Below are positions 34,470 to 42,717 of a stretch of DNA of 64,000 nt, piece after piece. The notes under the pieces are model-generated. The model was given only the letters and a program-made list of their open reading frames with translations, ran no database searches and was not told the origin of the DNA. Origin of the DNA: an uncultured Collinsella sp. (lineage in GTDB: Bacteria > Actinomycetota > Coriobacteriia > Coriobacteriales > Coriobacteriaceae); the NCBI GenBank assembly GCA_958369225.1, contig CATXID010000007.1:46012-110011 (forward strand), in the 5' to 3' direction. Numbering within the stretch: position 1 is the first letter of the stretch; the number at the start of each line of letters is the position of its first letter. A program made the translations under genes and the position numbers.

Positions 34470-35705
34470 CTACGCCCTCGCCCGCTTGCGCTCCCAGCGT
34501 GCCAGCTTAATCGTCACCAGCGTGAGCGCCCAGGCCACAAGCGAGAACGCGGCGCCCACGGCGCCCACGTACGCAATGCCAACGCTGCTCACCACGGCGC
34601 CGCCCACTGCGGTGCCAAACGAGATGCCGACGTTAAACGCCATGGGCTCAACCGAACTTGCGAGTACCATCGACTTGGGATGGCGGCTGCGAGCCACGTC
34701 CATAAAGTGCGTGATGCACGACACCGAGAACAGGTACATGAGCAGCGCCAAGCTAAAGACAAAGACCAGCGCGAGCGGCATGGTGCCGCCCACAGTAAAC
34801 AGCCCGAGTAACGCCGCAGCCTGCAGCACAAACGTCACAAGCAGTGCCTTCATGCCAAAACGCGCGTCGATCCATCCGCCCAGGATGTTCGAGATCAGGC
34901 AGAACACGCCGTAGGCCATAAGCGTGGTACTGGCTTCGACCGTGCCCATGCCCAACACCTGCTCTAGATAAGGCGTCACGTAGCCGTAGAACACATAGAC
35001 CGAGCCCACGCCAAACAAAAAGATGAGCATGCCGGTGATGATGCTCGGCTCGCGTAGCAGCCCCACCTGCTCGCGAAAGGTGGCAGGCTCGTCGGTTTGC
35101 CCAGCGCGCGGCATAAACATCACGAGCGCTCCGCAGATCAGAACAGCAAAGGAAAGCGTGCCGTACATGGCCACGTGCCAGTCGAGCGTGTCGGCCACAA
35201 ACTTGCCAATCGAGGTCACAAAGACCATCGCCACGGAAAACGCACCATATACCACCGAGATGGCAAGCGAAGTTTGCTGCGGAGACAGCAACTCGGGGAT
35301 GTACGTCACGCCCACGGCGAGCAGCGCACCTGAGACAGAGCCCAGGACAATGCGCGAGATAAACAGCACTTGAAAGTTGGGCGCCAACGCCATGACCAGG
35401 TTGCCGAGCACAAAGACGATGCTGTAGCACACGAGCAACTGGTAGCGGCGGAATCGCCCCGTGCTGAGCGCAAGCACCGGCGTCGCGATGGCGTAGACGA
35501 GCGCAAACACGCTAATAAGTTGGCCTGCGGTGGCAAGCGATACGCCGAGTTCCGTCGCCAAGTCACTTTCGATGCCGATGACCACGAATTCGGAGCAGCC
35601 GAGCGAGAACCCCAAAAGCACGAGCAACGCCAGGCAGAGCTTGGTGCGCGCGGGGGAGAGCGCGGCGGCGGTTGACTTACTTTTAGGCGTGGTTGCGGCG
35701 GTCAA
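34470..35705 (-). CDS. MFS exporter, AraJ/DHA1-like (411 aa)
   Basis: Twelve-helix major facilitator. LLGFSLGCSEFVVIGIESDL in helix 1 matches the DHA1 sugar-efflux/AraJ group (CSEF motif), with STGRFRRYQLL as the loop 2-3 motif and GGWIDARFGMKALL in loop 8-9. The substrate is unknown, possibly a drug or sugar. The start is uncertain: TTG 35705 has TTGGAG eight bases upstream, GTG 35714 sits directly against that site, and longer frames lack ribosome sites. Confidence 0.8.
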   Translation of the reverse strand: MTAATTPKSKSTAAALSPARTKLCLALLVLLGFSLGCSEFVVIGIESDLATELGVSLATAGQLISVFALVYAIATPVLALSTGRFRRYQLLVCYSIVFVLGNLVMALAPNFQVLFISRIVLGSVSGALLAVGVTYIPELLSPQQTSLAISVVYGAFSVAMVFVTSIGKFVADTLDWHVAMYGTLSFAVLICGALVMFMPRAGQTDEPATFREQVGLLREPSIITGMLIFLFGVGSVYVFYGYVTPYLEQVLGMGTVEASTTLMAYGVFCLISNILGGWIDARFGMKALLVTFVLQAAALLGLFTVGGTMPLALVFVFSLALLMYLFSVSCITHFMDVARSRHPKSMVLASSVEPMAFNVGISFGTAVGGAVVSSVGIAYVGAVGAAFSLVAWALTLVTIKLARWERKRARA

Positions 35706-35762
35706 GGTTGTCACTCCAATGTCGCATGAATAAGCGGGATTCAATCCCTGCAACTCTAACAG

Positions 35763-35795
35763 AATGTGACAAAGGAACAGTCTCTTTGTCACATT
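35763..35795. repeat. REP-like hairpin, TGACAAAGGG family (third copy)
   Basis: AATGTGACAAAGGAAC and its complement CTCTTTGTCACATT surround AGT. It is the closest relative of the 9657 copy, and lies between the MFS start and the next palindrome. Confidence 0.75.
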
Positions 35796-35815
35796 GCGCT
35801 GCCAGCCAGTCGCCC

Positions 35816-35880
35816 AAACCGTCACAACATTCGATGAAAATCTCGAAATCGAGGAAAAGCATCGAATGTTGTGACGGTTT
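35816..35880. repeat. Perfect 20-bp inverted repeat
   Basis: AAACCGTCACAACATTCGAT (35816-35835) is perfectly complementary to 35861-35880. The 25-nt interior contains TCTCGA-AA-TCGAGG. It lies in the shared upstream region of the divergent MFS and orphan membrane protein genes, so it could be regulatory or another palindromic repeat. Confidence 0.7.
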
Positions 35881-35965
35881 TCCTGTCTGTGCCGGCGAGC
35901 TCCAGCGCTGTCTGGGGGTATAAGGCTAGCAAGTGTTTATTTGCGAGGCCTAAGGGGCGCCCCGT

Positions 35966-36835
35966 ATGGATATCGATAACTTTGAATGGTGGTATAGCGA
36001 GGGCGAGGCTCCGGACGAGGAGTGGGACGAGCCCGCGCCGCGTGACGTGTCGAGCGACGAGGACGAGACCGGCAACGATGCCGCTGTCGAGCCTGACGCC
36101 GCCTCCGATGCCGCCGAGCCCCTGACCTTTGAGCAGGCTTGGGCCCAAGCCGAGGCCGATGAGGCTAAGGCCGATGCCACGGCCACGCTCGGCGAGCCGG
36201 CGGACATGTCCATCTCGCCGGCCAAGACCCCGCAGCCGCGCCATAACATCGACCCCGGCAGCACGGCATCCTTCAGCATACTCGACGTGCCCGCGCATGG
36301 TGCTCAGGCGCCTGCGCCCACGCATCGCCCCGACCTAGCTCGCGAGGAAGACGCGGGCCGCCGCTCCCCGCTCGGCCCCATCCTCATCGCCTTCATGGCC
36401 GGCGTCATCGCTTGCTCGGCGATCGGAAATGTCTGGAGCCATGTGGAGCAACAGCGCAAAGATGCCGCCAAGGTCGAGATGTCTGTCGAACAATCGCTCA
36501 GCCGCACGCGCTCGGTACATGTGTCGGTCGAGGTCAAGGACGGCGCGACGTGGGACACCGCGCGCGGCGACAGCCAGATGCTCATCCATATCGTGGGCCG
36601 CACGCTCAGGGGGCAGGCGATTGACGAGTATCAATATGTCAACTCCGCTGGCGACGGCATCGAACTCAAGCCCGGCGACTACGAGCTCACCGTCGACGAG
36701 CCGCCCGTCGCCACCGATGGCACGCGCTTCCGCGCCTCAAAGCGCATGGTTCCCGTGAGCTTTAACTCGCAGGCGCCCGATACGGTCGACAGCACACCGC
36801 AGGGCGGGTTCGACCTTTACGCAATCGCTCAATAA
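35966..36835 (+). CDS. Orphan single-pass membrane protein with acidic N-terminal region (289 aa)
   Basis: No family recognised. Residues 1-65 are strongly acidic (EGEAPDEEWDEPAP ... SSDEDETGNDAA), residues about 95-130 are Pro/Ala-rich, and one hydrophobic helix LGPILIAFMAGVIACSAIG (about 136-154) follows a basic pair, predicting a cytoplasmic acidic domain and an exported C-terminal domain of about 130 residues (VHVSVEVKDGATWDT ... LKPGDYELTVDEPP), which looks beta-rich. AAGGGG lies about eight bases before ATG 35966. Monocistronic. Confidence 0.65.
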   Translation: MDIDNFEWWYSEGEAPDEEWDEPAPRDVSSDEDETGNDAAVEPDAASDAAEPLTFEQAWAQAEADEAKADATATLGEPADMSISPAKTPQPRHNIDPGSTASFSILDVPAHGAQAPAPTHRPDLAREEDAGRRSPLGPILIAFMAGVIACSAIGNVWSHVEQQRKDAAKVEMSVEQSLSRTRSVHVSVEVKDGATWDTARGDSQMLIHIVGRTLRGQAIDEYQYVNSAGDGIELKPGDYELTVDEPPVATDGTRFRASKRMVPVSFNSQAPDTVDSTPQGGFDLYAIAQ

Positions 36836-36914
36836 CTGCGCCTGCCGCTTTTCCTTGCCGCCAAGAGTGGCACAATAGCCCTCGACACTATTGTTTACTT
36901 TTGGAGGAAGTAGC

Positions 36915-37808
36915 ATGTCTACCGTCACCACCATCAAGCGCGGCGGCCTCACCGCGGCCATCGATTCCATGGGAGCCCAGCTCACGAGCCTTGCCCTCGA
37001 CGGCAACGAGTATCTATGGCAGGGCGACCCGGCCTTTTGGGGCAAGCACGCGCCCATTCTGTTCCCCATCGTGGGATCGCTGCGCAACAACACAGCGACG
37101 TCTGCGGCTGGCACCTGCGAGATGCCGCGTCATGGCCTCGCGCGCATCGTCGAGCACAAGCTGGTCGAGGTCTCCGAGGACGGCTCGTCCGTCACCTACG
37201 AGATCACCGATACGCCCGAGTCGCTCAAGGCTTTTCCCTTCCACTTTAAGCTCAACATGACCTATGCCCTGACTGGTGACGCCACGCTCACGCAGACCTT
37301 TGCCGTCACCAACACCGGCGACGTGGACCTGCCGTTCTCGGTGGGCGGCCACCCTGCATTTAACGTGCCCGCCCCCGGTGCCGAGGACGAGACGTTCGAG
37401 GACTACGAGCTGGCATTTACCGAGGCTTGGACCAACGAGGCCCCCATCATCACGCCCGACGGCCTCATGACGTTCGAGGGCAGTTACAAGGCTCCCGATA
37501 ACTCGGACGTGCTGCCCATCACGCACCGCAGCTTCGATAACGATGCCATCATGTTCACCGATACCCCGGGCTCCACGCTCACGCTGCGCGGCCGCAAGTC
37601 GGGCCACGGCGTCAAGATCGACTTTGAGGGCTTTAAGTACATCGGCGTGTGGTCTGCCGCCAACGACGCTCCGTTTGTGGCGCTCGAGCCCTGGACCGGT
37701 CACACCACCATGGACACCGAGGACGACGTCTTTGAGCACAAGGTCAACACCATTACGCTGGCGCCGGGCGAGACGGACGTCCGCAGCTTTAGCGTAACGC
37801 TGCTCTAG
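36915..37808 (+). CDS. Aldose 1-epimerase family protein (297 aa)
   Basis: Galactose-mutarotase-like beta-sandwich enzyme of the LacX/YeaD-like branch. It has ITSL-type start (AAIDSMGAQLTSLALDGNEYLWQG), PILFPIVGSLRNN, MPRHGLARI (His of the active site), VGGHPAFNVP (second His) and VALEPWTGH (Glu). Members interconvert sugar anomers. ATG 36915 has GGAGG at 36903-36907; in-frame 36891 has none. The promoter is probably in 36836-36900. The structured element copy B follows directly. Confidence 0.85.
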   Translation: MSTVTTIKRGGLTAAIDSMGAQLTSLALDGNEYLWQGDPAFWGKHAPILFPIVGSLRNNTATSAAGTCEMPRHGLARIVEHKLVEVSEDGSSVTYEITDTPESLKAFPFHFKLNMTYALTGDATLTQTFAVTNTGDVDLPFSVGGHPAFNVPAPGAEDETFEDYELAFTEAWTNEAPIITPDGLMTFEGSYKAPDNSDVLPITHRSFDNDAIMFTDTPGSTLTLRGRKSGHGVKIDFEGFKYIGVWSAANDAPFVALEPWTGHTTMDTEDDVFEHKVNTITLAPGETDVRSFSVTLL

Positions 37809-37809
37809 A

Positions 37810-37946
37810 GGTTCCGCCGTTCTAACGAACGGCGGACCGGTCGACGCTGCACACCGTCCAGAGCGACAATTTGGCATAAAAAGGCAAGGCATGACCAGAA
37901 GGTCTATGCCTTGCCTTTTTCATGCCAACTTGTTCGCTCTGGGCGG
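37810..37946 (+). repeat. Structured element, copy B (contains an intrinsic terminator)
   Basis: The 5' hairpin GGTTCCGCCGT...ACGGCGGACC has a different stem from copies A and C but the same shape. Constant GGTCGACGCTGC follows, then outer stem CCGTCCAGAGCG with CGCTCTGGGCGG (one G-U), CAATTTGGCAT with ATGCCAACTTG, and an inner GGCAAGGCATGACC-AGAA-GGTCTATGCCTTGCC followed by TTTTT. It starts two bases after the epimerase stop and so probably ends that transcript. Confidence 0.8.
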
Positions 37947-38087
37947 CGCTCGCTGGCATTGCCAAAACATCGACGCTCCCAATGACTACCGTGTGTCTAT
38001 TAATTTTTCGAGCTTGTGCTGCGCTGCTGGTCGCTGGCGTATATCCTGTTAAGTCGTCAGCATACGATTCAACAGGGAAGGCAGATT

Positions 38088-39014
38088 ATGCATTCTCCCC
38101 ATCAACGCGACGCGCATCCACAGCCGGTATGCAGCCGTCGCATCTTTTTGGGAAGCGCTCTCGCTGCGAGCGCTTCCGTCGTCGCCGGCGCGCTCGCCGG
38201 CTGTCAGCGTCCGTCCACGCTCAAGGTGGTTCAGCCCACGACTGGCGGCGGTCGCGACGACCTGTCCGATTCCGTGATCGGCAAGGACAAGATCCGCATC
38301 GGCATGGAGGCGGCCTACGCCCCGTACAACTGGCAGGTCTCCGAGGCCAGCGAGTTCACCATTCCCATCGACAACGTGCAGGGAGCTTACGCCGACGGCT
38401 ATGACGTGCAGATCGCCAAGATCGTCTGCAAGGCCCTCGGTGGCGAGCCCGTTGCCGTCAAGCAGAGCTTCTCGGGCCTTATCGATTCGCTCAACAACGG
38501 CCAGATTGACCTCATCATCGCCGGTATGAGCGCTACGCCCGAGCGCGAGGAGTCGGTCGGCTTTTCCGACCCGTACTTCATTGGCTACTTTGGCCTGTTC
38601 GTAAAAGAGGGCTCCCCCTACCAAAACGCCACCAAGCTCAGCGACTTTAGCGGTGCCACGGTACTCGGCCAAAAGGACACCATGCTCGATACCGTCATCG
38701 ACGAGATTCCGGGCGTTGTCCACAAGAACCCGGTCGATTCGGTCCCCACAGTGTTTTCGAACCTGCTGCAGGGCACCTGCGACGCCGTGACCTACAACAC
38801 CGAGAACGAGAAGGGCTATATGGCCCAAAATCCCGGTATCGTGCCGATTCAATTTGCCGAAGGCGAGGGCTTTAAGCAGGAGGTCGCGGCAAACGTTGGC
38901 TGCCGCAAGGGCTCGGACAAGCTGCTTAAGCTCATCGACAAGACACTCAAGGGCATTAGCCAAGAGGAGCGCGACCAAATGTGGGACGCGTGCCTCGATC
39001 GTCAGCCGGCATAG
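38088..39014 (+). CDS. Amino-acid ABC transporter substrate-binding lipoprotein (308 aa)
   Basis: Family 3 solute-binding protein. The N-terminus has CSRRIFLGSALAASASVVAG ALAGC, a lipobox with Cys39 and an Arg pair 17-18 plus hydrophobic run compatible with Tat export. The mature part shows IRIGMEAAYAPYNWQV, GYDVQIAKIVCKALG, QIDLIIAGMSATPEREE and FSDPYF, the ligand-binding signatures of polar amino-acid binders. Ligand not identified. ATG 38088 has AGGGAAGG upstream. First gene of an importer operon; the upstream 141-nt gap after copy B must hold the promoter. Confidence 0.9.
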   Translation: MHSPHQRDAHPQPVCSRRIFLGSALAASASVVAGALAGCQRPSTLKVVQPTTGGGRDDLSDSVIGKDKIRIGMEAAYAPYNWQVSEASEFTIPIDNVQGAYADGYDVQIAKIVCKALGGEPVAVKQSFSGLIDSLNNGQIDLIIAGMSATPEREESVGFSDPYFIGYFGLFVKEGSPYQNATKLSDFSGATVLGQKDTMLDTVIDEIPGVVHKNPVDSVPTVFSNLLQGTCDAVTYNTENEKGYMAQNPGIVPIQFAEGEGFKQEVAANVGCRKGSDKLLKLIDKTLKGISQEERDQMWDACLDRQPA

Positions 39015-39023
39015 GGAGGCAGC

Positions 39024-40172
39024 ATGAAAACCATCAATCGCCTGGCCTCCTTTACCAAGGCCGACCACCGTTATGTGTACCTGGGCACGAGCGTTATCGC
39101 GGCGCTCGGCCTGGCGTTTAGCCAGCGCAATCCCACACCGCTGAGCTTCTTGGCGCCTACGGGCGTGTTCCAAGATTGCCTTTGGGCGATTCATTGGGCC
39201 TGGCTCGTCGTGTCGGCGGCGGCGCTGGTCACCAAGCTTATGCACTGGAACGACTATCGCGAAACGTCGCCGTTCGCATCCGAGCGTTTCCGTCGTGGCG
39301 CACGCTTAGGCAGTTACGTCGTGGTCGCCATTGCGGCGATCTTTTTCGTGGACCGCTGCGTCATGTCGTTTATCGACCTGGTACAGGTGAGCATCGTCTC
39401 GGATTCCAACCCCAGCGACTTTTTGTCGAGCCTGGTCTACATGACCTACAAGAGCGGGGACTTCTTTGTCCGCGGCATCGAGATTACCATCGCACTTGCG
39501 ACCTTCGGCACCGTCATTGCATTCTTCCTGGCGCTGCTTTTTGTGTTCCTGCGCATTCAGACCTTCGATCGCGTGGACAACGACCTGGTGCGCTTCTTCA
39601 AGAGCATCGGCCGCGGCTTTGCGACCGTCTACTCCACCATCGTGCGCGGCACGCCCATGATGGTCCAGGGCCTGCTCATCTATTACGCGGGCTTCACCGT
39701 TTTGCGCGGCATGGGCTTCGAGACCGCCCAGGCCAACCAGATCTGGAGTACCTTTACCGCTGGCCTCGTCACCATCTCGCTCAATTCCACCGCCTACATG
39801 ATGGAGGTCCTGCGCGGCGGCATCGAGTCCATCGATCCCGGCCAGGCCGAGGCGGCGCGCTCGCTGGGTCTTTCGCAGTGGCAGGCCATGCGCAAGGTCG
39901 TGTTCCCCCAGGGCATTAAAAACGCGATTCCGGCGCTCACCAACGAGCTCATCATCAACATCAAGGATTCGTCGGTGCTCTCGGTCATCGGCGTGTTCGA
40001 CCTCATGTACGCCACCACCACCGTCGCCGGCGTGTACTACCGTCAGATGGAGGTCTACTGCGTGGCGCTCGTGGTCTACCTGATCCTGACGCTCGTGGCG
40101 AGCCGCCTGCTCGAGGCCTTTGGCAAAAAGCTCGGCGCCGAGGCTCCGGTAACGCTGCCCAGCTCCAACTAG
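39024..40172 (+). CDS. Amino-acid ABC transporter permease with long N-terminal extension (382 aa)
   Basis: The C-terminal about 230 residues are a HisM/GlnP-type permease: GIEITIALATFGTVIAFFLA, IVRGTPMMVQ and the EAA loop EAARSLGLSQWQAMRKVVFP QGIKNAIPAL. The first about 140 residues add three hydrophobic segments not found in the minimal 220-residue permeases, including IAALGLAF and VVVAIAAIFFVDR. Nine bases after the binding protein; GGGAGG lies before ATG 39024. Confidence 0.9.
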   Translation: MKTINRLASFTKADHRYVYLGTSVIAALGLAFSQRNPTPLSFLAPTGVFQDCLWAIHWAWLVVSAAALVTKLMHWNDYRETSPFASERFRRGARLGSYVVVAIAAIFFVDRCVMSFIDLVQVSIVSDSNPSDFLSSLVYMTYKSGDFFVRGIEITIALATFGTVIAFFLALLFVFLRIQTFDRVDNDLVRFFKSIGRGFATVYSTIVRGTPMMVQGLLIYYAGFTVLRGMGFETAQANQIWSTFTAGLVTISLNSTAYMMEVLRGGIESIDPGQAEAARSLGLSQWQAMRKVVFPQGIKNAIPALTNELIINIKDSSVLSVIGVFDLMYATTTVAGVYYRQMEVYCVALVVYLILTLVASRLLEAFGKKLGAEAPVTLPSSN

Positions 40173-40194
40173 GCTCAAGACGAGGAGAATCATC

Positions 40195-40980
40195 ATGGCA
40201 GATACCGCCACTACCGGCACCGCGGCCGCCGCACAGACCAATGAGCCGCTCATCCGCGTCGAGGGCCTGCGCAAGAGCTTCGGCTCGCTCGAGGTGCTCA
40301 AGGGCATCGACCTGTCCGTTAACCCCGGCGAGGTCGTCACCATTATCGGCGCCTCGGGCTCGGGCAAGTCGACCTTCCTGCGCTGCCTCAACCTGCTCGA
40401 GACCCCGGACGCGGGCCACATCTGGTTCCACGGTCAGGACCTTACGGCCGAGCGCTGCAACATTAACAAGCTGCGCGAGGACATCGGCATGGTGTTCCAG
40501 GGCTTTAACCTGTTCAACAACATGGATGTGCTCGACAACTGCACGCTCGCGCCCGTCACACTCAAAAAGATGAGCAAGGCCGAGGCCGAAAAGGTCGCGA
40601 TGGAGCATCTGACGAGCGTGGGGCTCGAGAAGTTCGCGCACGCCGCCGTGGGTCGCCTGTCCGGTGGCCAAAAGCAGCGCGTGGCCATCGCGCGCGCCCT
40701 GTGCATGAATCCGCAGATCATGCTGTTCGACGAGCCGACCTCCGCACTCGACCCCGAGATCGTGGGCGAGGTGCTCGAGGTCATGCGCAAGCTCGCGGCC
40801 GACGGCATGACCATGGTCGTCGTCACGCACGAGATGGCCTTTGCCCGAACCGTGTCCGACCGCGTGGTCTTTATGGACAAGGGCGTGGTGCTCGAGGACG
40901 CCGCGCCGGCCGAGCTCTTCGGCAACCCCAAACACCAGCGCACTCGCGAGTTCCTCTCTCGCTATCTCGAGGACAAATAA
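40195..40980 (+). CDS. Amino-acid ABC transporter ATP-binding protein (261 aa)
   Basis: Polar amino-acid importer ATPase (GlnQ/HisP type): Walker A GASGSGKSTF, Q-loop VFQGFNLF, signature RLSGGQKQR, Walker B IMLFDEPTSALDPE and switch VVVTHEMAFA. A short Ala/Thr-rich N-terminal extension (MADTATTGTAAAAQT) precedes the domain. Third gene of the importer operon, 22 bases after the permease. Confidence 0.95.
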   Translation: MADTATTGTAAAAQTNEPLIRVEGLRKSFGSLEVLKGIDLSVNPGEVVTIIGASGSGKSTFLRCLNLLETPDAGHIWFHGQDLTAERCNINKLREDIGMVFQGFNLFNNMDVLDNCTLAPVTLKKMSKAEAEKVAMEHLTSVGLEKFAHAAVGRLSGGQKQRVAIARALCMNPQIMLFDEPTSALDPEIVGEVLEVMRKLAADGMTMVVVTHEMAFARTVSDRVVFMDKGVVLEDAAPAELFGNPKHQRTREFLSRYLEDK

Positions 40981-41052
40981 CCGACCGCAAACGCTTATGT
41001 GTCAGGGCCGCTCCGGTGGGGCGGCCCTCGTCATCACAATCGAAAGGATGTC

Positions 41053-42468
41053 ATGGCCGAGGTTTGGTACTTCTTTGCGCATGAGGACGATTTTGCCGAT
41101 ATAGACGAGGCAGGCGCGTGCGAGCGCTTGGGCCGCGTGCTGTCGTTTCCGACCATCTCGAGCATGGATGCCGAGGCGGTGGACTGGCAGCCCTTCGACG
41201 ACCTGCGCGCGTATATGCAGCAGGCCTGGCCGCGCGTGTTCGCGGCGGGCGAGGTCGAGCTTATCGACCATTCGCTATTGGTGACGCTTGCCGGCAGCGA
41301 TCCGACTCTTAAGCCCGTTATGCTCATGGGCCACATGGATGTGGTTCCCGTGGTGCCGGGTACCGAGGCCGACTGGACGCATGCCCCCTTTAGCGGGCAC
41401 GTGGACGACACCTACATCTGGGGCCGCGGCGCGATCGACATGAAGGACCAGGTCGCAGGCATTCTCGAGGCTGTCGAGTATGCGCTGGGGCACGGTTGGC
41501 AGCACGAGCGCACGCTGCTCCTGGCCTTTGGCCAGGACGAGGAGACGACGCAGTACGGCGCGGGCGCCATCGGCCGCGCGCTCGAGGAGCGCGGCATCGA
41601 GCTTGAGTACCTGATCGACGAGGGCGACTACCGCATCGTTCCGGCTGCCGAGTACAGCGCGGGCGAGGGTTGGCTCATGCACGCCGACCTCGCGGAGAAG
41701 GGCTATGCCGACATTGTGCTCAAGACGAAGAGTGAGGGTGGACATTCTTCCAACCCCTACGGCGGCACGTCGCTCGAGGTGCTCAGCCGTGCCATCACCG
41801 CAATCTGCGATATCGAGTGGCCGACGCGCGTGACCGACTTGCTTGCCGCCCAGCTCGTCGAGTTGGGGCTCTACACGGCCGATGAAATTGCCGCCAACGG
41901 GGATGCCATTGTCCGCGATTGCCTCGCCAGCAAAAAGCTCTATCCGCTGGTGACGACCACCTGCGCGCCCACGCAGATCGAGGGCGGCAGCACCGGCGCC
42001 AACGTAATGCCGCAGGATATGTGGGCCAACATCAACTTCCGCATGCTCGAGGGCACGAGCGTGGCCGATGTTGTGGCGCGCTGCCGTGAGGCGGTTGCCG
42101 GGGCGGACCTTGCCGGTCGTGTCGAAGTGGGGCTGGGCCCCGGCAGCTCCGAACCCTCGCCGTCCCCGCGCATCGGTGGTCCCGGCCTCGAGGCGGTTCG
42201 CTCCATCGCCGCCCGCTATTTCCGTGATCCAAAGGGGACGGAGGAAAGCGGATCATTCGAGCCAGTGGCAATTGTGCCCTCGACCGTGATCGGTGCGACC
42301 GACGCTGCCAACTACCAGCGCATTTGCCCTGAGTGCATTCGCTTCTCGGCCTTTGTGGTTGATGACGACGAGTGCGAGCGCGGCGTCCACGGCACCAACG
42401 AGCGCATCACCCGCCGCGCCTACCTCCAGGGCATCCGCTTCCTCGTCGCTCTACTCCAAACGCTCTAG
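41053..42468 (+). CDS. M20-family peptidase, carboxypeptidase-S/PM20D1-like (471 aa), with an internal REP-like sequence
   Basis: Zinc metallopeptidase. LMGHMDVVPVVPG (His/Asp), WGRGAIDMKD, GQDEETTQYGA (Glu pair) and EGGHSSNPYGG fit the M20 catalytic and dimerisation domains; VIGATDAANY is the C-terminal His/Asp region in altered form. It follows the amino-acid importer operon by 72 nt and may free imported amino acids from N-acyl or dipeptide forms. Residues about 391-402 (DPKGTEESGSFE) are encoded by a 31-bp palindromic element and look inserted in a loop. ATG 41053 has AAAGGA upstream. Confidence 0.85.
   Translation: MAEVWYFFAHEDDFADIDEAGACERLGRVLSFPTISSMDAEAVDWQPFDDLRAYMQQAWPRVFAAGEVELIDHSLLVTLAGSDPTLKPVMLMGHMDVVPVVPGTEADWTHAPFSGHVDDTYIWGRGAIDMKDQVAGILEAVEYALGHGWQHERTLLLAFGQDEETTQYGAGAIGRALEERGIELEYLIDEGDYRIVPAAEYSAGEGWLMHADLAEKGYADIVLKTKSEGGHSSNPYGGTSLEVLSRAITAICDIEWPTRVTDLLAAQLVELGLYTADEIAANGDAIVRDCLASKKLYPLVTTTCAPTQIEGGSTGANVMPQDMWANINFRMLEGTSVADVVARCREAVAGADLAGRVEVGLGPGSSEPSPSPRIGGPGLEAVRSIAARYFRDPKGTEESGSFEPVAIVPSTVIGATDAANYQRICPECIRFSAFVVDDDECERGVHGTNERITRRAYLQGIRFLVALLQTL
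42225..42255. repeat. REP-like palindrome inside the M20 peptidase gene
   Basis: TGATCC (42225-42230) and GGATCA (42250-42255) enclose a loop containing GGGGACGGAGGAAA, which is identical to the 14-base core at 32551-32564. The length is 31 bp, and together with a small number of neighbouring bases it leaves the reading frame open. Confidence 0.75.
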
Positions 42469-42483
42469 CCAAAAAGCAAGCCC

Positions 42484-42516
42484 TTGGTGCAATGGGGTCA
42501 GGTTTGTTTGCACCAA
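42484..42516. repeat. REP-like hairpin, TTGGTGCAA family
   Basis: TTGGTGCAA (42484-42492) pairs with TTGCACCAA (42508-42516) around TGGGGTCAGGTTTGT. It lies after the M20 stop. The rest of the gap 42469-42717 contains the prfA promoter region; a 19-codon frame from ATG 42582 (ending ...YLKIDMF) is visible but has no support as a gene. Confidence 0.65.
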
Positions 42517-42717
42517 TCATTCCGTGCGGGTTATATGCAGGTTTGTCTGCGCACGCTATCATGTATGGGTTAGACCGCAACTATGTACCTCATACGCGAA
42601 GGGATGCGCATGTATCTGAAGATCGACATGTTCTAGCTGGGCTTACCCCCGCAGTGGCGCCGCGCGCCCCATCAACTCTGCCGATTTTCGCCTTCACGCA
42701 CATAAAGGAGTCCCGCC

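Noticed and set aside
42582..42635. Short leader peptide before prfA
   Set aside because: Nineteen codons with no known attenuation structure and no conserved pattern; insufficient support.
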